Assembly (NCBI GenBank): GCA_037139195.1
Contig: JBAXGW010000001.1
Location: forward strand, 62,001 to 126,000
DNA from: JBAXGW01 sp037139195
GTDB taxonomy: Bacteria > Bacteroidota > Bacteroidia > Bacteroidales > JAHJDW01
DNA: 64,000 nucleotides
Direction: 5' to 3'
Position numbers and translations under genes: made by a program. Below are positions 59,511 to 64,000 of the stretch, piece after piece (the first letter of the stretch is position 1; every line of letters starts with the position of its first letter). Under the pieces are notes generated by a model, which was not told the DNA's origin, ran no database searches, and saw nothing but the letters and a program-made list of their open reading frames with translations.

Positions 59511-61295
59511 ATGAATAAACAAATAAATCCTCATTCATTTCATATACCTGTAATGGGATTGGGTTTCACAATAGATTCTCCAATTAAAGTTGCTCATTAT
59601 GGAATTTCATCTGTATTGGCTTTACTTGACGATACTTTGTTGGAGAAAATGAGAGAATTTTATTGCAAGAAACTCAACAGAGCATTTGAACCAATTGAAA
59701 GTTTAGAAGATGATTATAGAGCAAAACGCATAACAGCATATTTAGATATTCTAGATATTATTGTAAACAATAATTTTGCCGATTTAATTCAAAAATCATA
59801 TTTACCCAATAGCGAATCAGACAAATACGCTGATATGCTTCCCGAAGGTTCCTTGTTAAAATCAGAATATTATAAAGTAAAAGCATCTGGAAATTCTGAA
59901 TTAATAATTGAATGGGTTGCGAATAATTTTGTAAAAGGAAGTATCGACGTGAACATTATGACACGCGTGGATAAAGAAAACTATAAAAAAGCTGAAAAAT
60001 TGCCTTCCGAGTATAATGATGCACATGCTGCACTTAGAGGCTTTGCTAATAGCACAGTTTGTTCATCAGTAGTACTATCATCAGGATTAAACCCACGATT
60101 ATTTAGTTATTTCGAAAAACTAAAGGGCTTTTTACCTGATTCGAATGGCGTTTTAAAGAAAAAAGTGATTATAAAAGTAAGTGATTATCGCTCAGCATTT
60201 GTTCAGGGAAAAATACTTGCTAATAAAGGAATTTGGGTTTCTGAATATAGAATAGAATCGGGTTTAAATTGTGGCGGGCACGCTTTTGCAACACAAGGTT
60301 ATTTGATGGGTCCAATTTTAGAAGAATTTAAGAAAAACAAAGAATCGTTAATTTCTACACTTCACGAATTATATTCAAAAGCATTAAAAGACAAAAACAT
60401 CCCATGCCCTAGTGAACCTTACGAAATGCTAATTACAGCTCAGGGCGGAGTTGGAACGCACGAAGAACACGAATTTTTATTAAAAAATTACAACTTAAAC
60501 TCAATAGGCTGGGGAACACCATTTTTATTAGTTCCTGAAGCTACTAATGTTGACGAAGTTACACTTCAATTACTTAGCGATGCAACCGAAGATGATTTAT
60601 ATTTAAGCGACATTTCACCACTTGGTATTCCTTTTAATAATCTTAGAGGAAACACTAAAGATGTTGAAAAATACAAGATTATTGCCCAAGGAGAACCTGG
60701 AAGTATATGCACAAAAAGATACTCTACCCTTAGCAAAGAATTTTCGGAAAAAGGAATTTGCATGGGCTCAAAACAATTTCAGACAGAAAAGGTTAACCAG
60801 CTAAAAGCCCAAAATTTATCTGAAGAAAAATTCAATGAGGAGTTCACAAAAATAACTAATAAAGCTTGTATTTGTGTTGGACTAGGTGTTTCTGCGTTAA
60901 TAGTAAATAATATTGACATTCACCCTAGCGAAGGCGAAGGCGTATCTGTTTGTCCAGGACCAAATATGGCATACTTCAGCGGTGTTCACACTTTGAAAGG
61001 CATGATTGATCATATTTATGGACGAAAAAATATAATTACAAGAACTGACCGTCCAAACATGTTTATTAAAGAACTAGACATGTATATTAGCTATTTAAAA
61101 GACAAAGTAAAAGAGGTGGATGGACAATTTGCTGAAAAGCAAAAAGAATATTATCAATTATTCCATAAAAACTTAGAAGAAGGCATTCAATATTACAAAG
61201 AGTTGTTCAATGAATTTGTTGACAATTTTAATTATACTATTTTCAACGAATTAGAAATGCATCATCTTAGACTACAAGCTATTGAAATTAAATAG
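59511..61295 (+). CDS. Conserved large protein of unknown function, TIM-barrel-like
   Basis: A 594-residue soluble protein. The opening 'IPVMGLGFTIDSPIKVAHYG' and the stretch 'GLNCGGHAFATQGYLMGPIL', followed by 'ITAQGGVGTHEEHEFLL' and 'GWGTPFLLVPEATNVD', have the rhythm of TIM-barrel flavoproteins such as nitronate monooxygenase, where GGHA and GGV motifs hold FMN phosphate. The C-terminal 180 residues are Cys-rich ('CICVGLG', 'VCPGP') and helical. I recognise it as a conserved Bacteroidota-type protein but cannot name it. It stands alone between two terminators, with its own promoter. Confidence 0.6.
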   Translation: MNKQINPHSFHIPVMGLGFTIDSPIKVAHYGISSVLALLDDTLLEKMREFYCKKLNRAFEPIESLEDDYRAKRITAYLDILDIIVNNNFADLIQKSYLPNSESDKYADMLPEGSLLKSEYYKVKASGNSELIIEWVANNFVKGSIDVNIMTRVDKENYKKAEKLPSEYNDAHAALRGFANSTVCSSVVLSSGLNPRLFSYFEKLKGFLPDSNGVLKKKVIIKVSDYRSAFVQGKILANKGIWVSEYRIESGLNCGGHAFATQGYLMGPILEEFKKNKESLISTLHELYSKALKDKNIPCPSEPYEMLITAQGGVGTHEEHEFLLKNYNLNSIGWGTPFLLVPEATNVDEVTLQLLSDATEDDLYLSDISPLGIPFNNLRGNTKDVEKYKIIAQGEPGSICTKRYSTLSKEFSEKGICMGSKQFQTEKVNQLKAQNLSEEKFNEEFTKITNKACICVGLGVSALIVNNIDIHPSEGEGVSVCPGPNMAYFSGVHTLKGMIDHIYGRKNIITRTDRPNMFIKELDMYISYLKDKVKEVDGQFAEKQKEYYQLFHKNLEEGIQYYKELFNEFVDNFNYTIFNELEMHHLRLQAIEIK

Positions 61296-61314
61296 TTCTA
61301 ACATCTTTAACATA

Positions 61315-61354
61315 AAAAAAAGATTCAATTTCAGATGGAATTGAATCTTTTTTT
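61315..61354. terminator. Bidirectional terminator between convergent genes
   Basis: A ten-base stem AGATTCAATT (61321-61330) with AATTGAATCT (61339-61348), extended by A and T runs on both sides, lies between the large unknown gene (plus) and hsdM (minus). Confidence 0.85.
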
Positions 61355-61359
61355 TGCAT

Positions 61360-62847
61360 TTACTTCATATTCAGCGCAACCACAATCTGTCTAAAACTTT
61401 CCAAACCAGCTTCTAAATTCTCTATAATATCGTTTGCCAGAATCTCAGGGTCGGGAAGATTATCAAGGTCGGCAAGTGATTTATCTTTTAGCCAAGTTAA
61501 ATCCAAACTTGTTTTATCTCTTGCTACAATTTCCTCGTAAGTGAACTTGCGCCATCTTCCTTCAGGATTGGTTTCTGCGTTGAATAATTCCTTACGCTTA
61601 TGTCTATTAGAAGGATTATAACATTCAATAAAATCTTTCAATGCTTCAAACGACAAAGGATTCTTCTTCAATGTATGATGAATATTGGTTCTGTAATCAT
61701 ACACCCAAATTTCTTTTGTCCAGGCATCTTTGTTTGCTGGCTTGTTATCGAAGAAAACAACATTTGCCTTAACGCCCTGAGCGTAGAAAATACCTGTAGG
61801 CAAACGTAAAATTGTATGTAGTTCTGTTGTTTCTAAAAGTTTTTTGCGAACCGTTTCTCCTGCACCACCTTCAAATAAAACATTATCAGGCACAACAACT
61901 GCTGCCATACCTGTTGATTTGAGCATGGAGCGAATATGTTGAACAAAATTTAGTTGTTTATTGCTTGTTGTAGCCCAAAAATCCTGACGATTATAAGTTA
62001 AATCATCTTTTTCTTGTTCTCCTTCATCGTTGGTAAAAGTTTGCGAGCTTTTCTTCCCAAAAGGAGGATTGGCAAGCACATAATCATACGTTTCGGGCGA
62101 AGCTGCTATTAATGCATCGGCAGGAGAAATAAAATTATCGCTTTCAATATCGCCAATATTGTGCAAAAACAGGTTCATCAGAGCCAAACGCCTTGTTCCT
62201 GCAACAATCTCATTGCCAAAGAAAGTAGAATGTTTCAGGAATTTATTTTGGTCTTTATCCAGTTTATTTTCTTTTACCAAATAATCGTAAGCAGCAAGAA
62301 AGAAACCACCCGTGCCACAAGCAGGGTCGGCAATGGTTTTCATTGGTTGCGGACGAACACACTCCACCATAGCTCGAATAAGTGGACGAGGCGTAAAATA
62401 CTGACCTGCGCCACTTTTCACATCTTCGGCATTCTTTTCCAATAAGCCTTCGTAGATATCGCCTTTTACATCAGCGCCTAACACGAGCCAATTTTCTGAG
62501 TTTATCATATCAATTACCTTTGCTAACATAGCAGGGTCTTGAATTTTGTTCTGACTTTTGGTAAATATCTGACCTAAAATGCCTTTTGCAGTACTCAATT
62601 CACGAAGCAACGTAGCATAATGCAATTCCAATTCTGCACCTTTTTTGCTTATCAGACTTTCCCAATTATAATCTTTTGGAATATTGAGTTTGCGGTTATA
62701 AGGTGGCTTACAATATTCATCTGCCATTTTCAGAAAAAGAAGATAAGTTAACTGTTCTAAATAATCGCCGTAACCCACGCCCACATCACGAAGGGGATTA
62801 CAGAATGACCATACTTTTGATACTATTGATGAAGTGTTATTGCTCAT
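61360..62847 (-). CDS. hsdM: Type I restriction-modification methyltransferase subunit HsdM
   Basis: A 495-residue N6-adenine methyltransferase. It has an N-terminal helical HsdM_N domain (about 10-140; 'WSFCNPLRDVGVGYGDYLEQ'), SAM motif I 'DPACGTGGF' (174-182) and catalytic motif IV 'NPPFG' (260-264), with 'GQYFTPRPLIRAMV' ahead of motif I. The C-terminal 100 residues are helical and should meet the specificity subunit. hsdS and hsdR are not seen within the window; downstream is only a terminator, so they must be upstream (past 64000) or missing. Confidence 0.93.
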   Translation of the reverse strand: MSNNTSSIVSKVWSFCNPLRDVGVGYGDYLEQLTYLLFLKMADEYCKPPYNRKLNIPKDYNWESLISKKGAELELHYATLLRELSTAKGILGQIFTKSQNKIQDPAMLAKVIDMINSENWLVLGADVKGDIYEGLLEKNAEDVKSGAGQYFTPRPLIRAMVECVRPQPMKTIADPACGTGGFFLAAYDYLVKENKLDKDQNKFLKHSTFFGNEIVAGTRRLALMNLFLHNIGDIESDNFISPADALIAASPETYDYVLANPPFGKKSSQTFTNDEGEQEKDDLTYNRQDFWATTSNKQLNFVQHIRSMLKSTGMAAVVVPDNVLFEGGAGETVRKKLLETTELHTILRLPTGIFYAQGVKANVVFFDNKPANKDAWTKEIWVYDYRTNIHHTLKKNPLSFEALKDFIECYNPSNRHKRKELFNAETNPEGRWRKFTYEEIVARDKTSLDLTWLKDKSLADLDNLPDPEILANDIIENLEAGLESFRQIVVALNMK

Positions 62848-62863
62848 TATTTATTTTATTTAT

Positions 62864-62896
62864 AGACTTTCCAAGTCTTTGAGACTTGGAAAGTCT
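62864..62896. repeat. Perfect 15-base inverted repeat before hsdM
   Basis: AGACTTTCCAAGTCT (62864-62878) and AGACTTGGAAAGTCT (62882-62896) form a perfect hairpin with a three-base loop, in the 55 bases between hsdM and the upstream gene. No T-run follows on the minus strand. It may be a processing hairpin, a weak terminator or a dispersed palindrome. Confidence 0.7.
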
Positions 62897-62902
62897 TAAT
62901 TA

Positions 62903-63448
62903 TTAAATGTTTTTTGGTAAGCTATAAATCGAATCCAGAAAATCAGAAGTCGCATGCAGTCTTGACAAATAAAAATTAGCTTTACCTTTATAATCCAGCA
63001 CCAAATCTTCATGGATTTTCTTCGTTAGAATCGTCACAAGTCTTTTTACCATAAGTCCAACCCTATAATCAAAAGCAGTAAAGCAGGTTCCGTACATTTT
63101 TGAATTATAGCTAAATGCTTCATCAAGGACAAATACAAGTAAATCTGCTTCTAATTTTTTATTTTTCGACAATTTTGTAAATTCATTTATTCTTTTAGTA
63201 CACGCACTCAGCATATTGGCTAGTTGTAACTCTTCAGCAAAGCCTTTATATCTTTTGAAAAACAAACCATTTAAGTCGTCTTTTGCTTTAATGAACAAAT
63301 CCTTTTCTCCATTTTCTTTATCCAAATAGTTAAGCATCAAAAACTCGAAGTTTTCCTTTTTTGTTGCGAGTTTCTGAACAATTTCAAGAAGTTTCTCTTT
63401 TGATAAAGTAGCTAATTGTTGTTTTATTTCTGTATTTAGTTTTGGCAT
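62903..63448 (-). CDS. Hypothetical protein, 181 aa, linked to hsdM
   Basis: A 181-residue helical, lysine-rich cytosolic protein. The opening 'QQLATLSKEKLLEIVQKLAT' is a repeat-like helix pair resembling DUF6155 proteins (uncertain), and the middle contains 'LQLANMLSACTKRINEFTKL'. No catalytic motif is visible. It shares the minus strand with hsdM and with the gene at 63455 (6-base gap), so it may be a passenger in a restriction-modification operon. Confidence 0.5.
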   Translation of the reverse strand: MPKLNTEIKQQLATLSKEKLLEIVQKLATKKENFEFLMLNYLDKENGEKDLFIKAKDDLNGLFFKRYKGFAEELQLANMLSACTKRINEFTKLSKNKKLEADLLVFVLDEAFSYNSKMYGTCFTAFDYRVGLMVKRLVTILTKKIHEDLVLDYKGKANFYLSRLHATSDFLDSIYSLPKNI

Positions 63449-63454
63449 AATTTA

Positions 63455-63802
63455 TTATTTTAGACTTTCACTAATTTTCAAAATTAAGTTAATAGAATTT
63501 GCCGTTTCATCAGAAAGCATTTTCAGGTCTTCTTCGTCAATAAAATTCTCGTGTAATTGTGCAGCAACAATATAGATGTAATTAGAACCTCGCATATCAC
63601 CATATCGTTGTGCAATGTGTTTATCAAAGGTTCTAATATGTTTGAATAATTTATGATACGTTTCGCGATTATCCTCCTTTTGGTTTCTCCAATTGGAAAT
63701 AATTTTTTCGGTTTTTTCAAGCCCTTGTTCAAATTCTTTCATCAATCCTTTCTCTATAATTTCTCGGATTGCTTTTTTATCTTTTTTTGATAATTCAATC
63801 AT
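63455..63802 (-). CDS. Hypothetical protein, 115 aa
   Basis: A 115-residue helical protein with two charged helices ('LMKEFEQGLEKTEKIISNW', 'HIRTFDKHIAQRYGDMRGSN') and a middle 'YIYIVAAQLHENFIDEEDL'. No known motif. It ends 6 bases before the next gene on the minus strand. The 67 bases upstream separate it from the end of a winged-helix gene. Its function is unknown, but its neighbourhood suggests an accessory restriction or defence locus. Confidence 0.5.
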   Translation of the reverse strand: MIELSKKDKKAIREIIEKGLMKEFEQGLEKTEKIISNWRNQKEDNRETYHKLFKHIRTFDKHIAQRYGDMRGSNYIYIVAAQLHENFIDEEDLKMLSDETANSINLILKISESLK

Positions 63803-63869
63803 AGTTTTAATATTTCCAAGTAACTTAGTTTTTTTTCACTATATATTTAAGTTTATAGCTCTATACACG

Positions 63870-63998
63870 CTAACGTTTTTTTTGCAATTTTTCTTTTAAT
63901 TTATCATCCACCAGAAAATATCGCCCTGTTTTTGCCGCACCTTTAAATTCAATCAAATTAATTTCTCTAAGTATTTGCAAATATCTTTTGGCTGTTGC
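63870..63998 (-). CDS. C-terminal fragment of a winged-helix protein (5' end outside window)
   Basis: The minus-strand frame runs from the window edge to a TAG stop at 63870-63872. The last 42 residues, with 'ATAKRYLQILREINLIEF' followed by 'GAAKTGRYFLVDD', have the pattern of a winged helix-turn-helix with a beta wing, as in many Fic, Schlafen-AlbA and transposon-linked proteins. The gene must continue past position 64000, so its full function cannot be read. Confidence 0.55.
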   Translation of the reverse strand, partial: ATAKRYLQILREINLIEFKGAAKTGRYFLVDDKLKEKLQKKR

Positions 63999-64000
63999 AT

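Overview
The window is AT-rich bacterial DNA from a member of the Bacteroidota. Several things point there: type IX secretion (T9SS) C-terminal sorting domains on secreted proteins, FecI/FecR/TonB-receptor units with an STN domain and a DUF4249 partner, CarboxypepD-type N-terminal domains on TonB receptors, a GSCFA protein, a GldM-like protein, many lipoproteins, and promoter-like boxes of the Bacteroidota type (TAnnTTTG) with few Shine-Dalgarno sequences. No rRNA, complete tRNA, CRISPR array or intact insertion sequence was seen.

Layout. Positions 1-5665 hold a partial amidohydrolase, three consecutive predicted lipoproteins and five small unknown genes. They are followed by a 740-base non-coding stretch (5666-6409) with short direct repeats and the 3' part of a valine-type tRNA. 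This arrangement looks like the right end of an integrated element lying to the left. From 6410 to about 20260, mostly on the minus strand, are a LytS/LytTR two-component pair, a flavodoxin-fold quinone reductase, a TonB receptor, a DUF2141 protein, a MacB-like ABC exporter and an AraC-GyrI regulator. Small plus-strand genes follow (GyrI-like, NAD(P)-binding, thiazoline-hydrolase-like, Crp, methyltransferase). Positions 20300-32040 carry secreted or lipid-anchored proteins, a SET-domain gene with a decayed partial copy, a haloacid dehalogenase, a DUF4143 ATPase and a GldM-like protein. Positions 32054-41254 carry a phosphoesterase, an Hpt protein, cyanophycin synthetase, a coiled-coil/SHOCT protein, a TPR protein, a thioadenosine phosphorylase, a 38-residue rubredoxin-like protein, a hybrid histidine kinase and an XRE regulator facing an array of palindromic sites.

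Positions 41640-51866 hold an M1-like peptidase, a 2-hydroxyacid dehydrogenase, a GSCFA protein, a T9SS-exported M28 peptidase, a C10 (streptopain) peptidase, an overlapping murD-murL pair for an alternative D-glutamate route in peptidoglycan synthesis, and YqgE/AlgH. Positions 51879-57100 are a complete sigma/FecR/TonB-receptor/DUF4249 unit. It is divergent from a second ECF sigma gene (57400) that is followed by a small protein and two thioredoxins. The right end has a large unknown TIM-barrel-like protein and, on the minus strand, a type I methyltransferase hsdM with two unknown genes and the end of a winged-helix protein.

The genes most likely to work together are murD with murL; the ECF sigma/FecR/TonB/DUF4249 set; the LytS/LytTR pair near the TonB receptor and ABC exporter; and the hybrid kinase with the nearby Hpt protein. 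All names come from reading the translated sequences; no database search was run.
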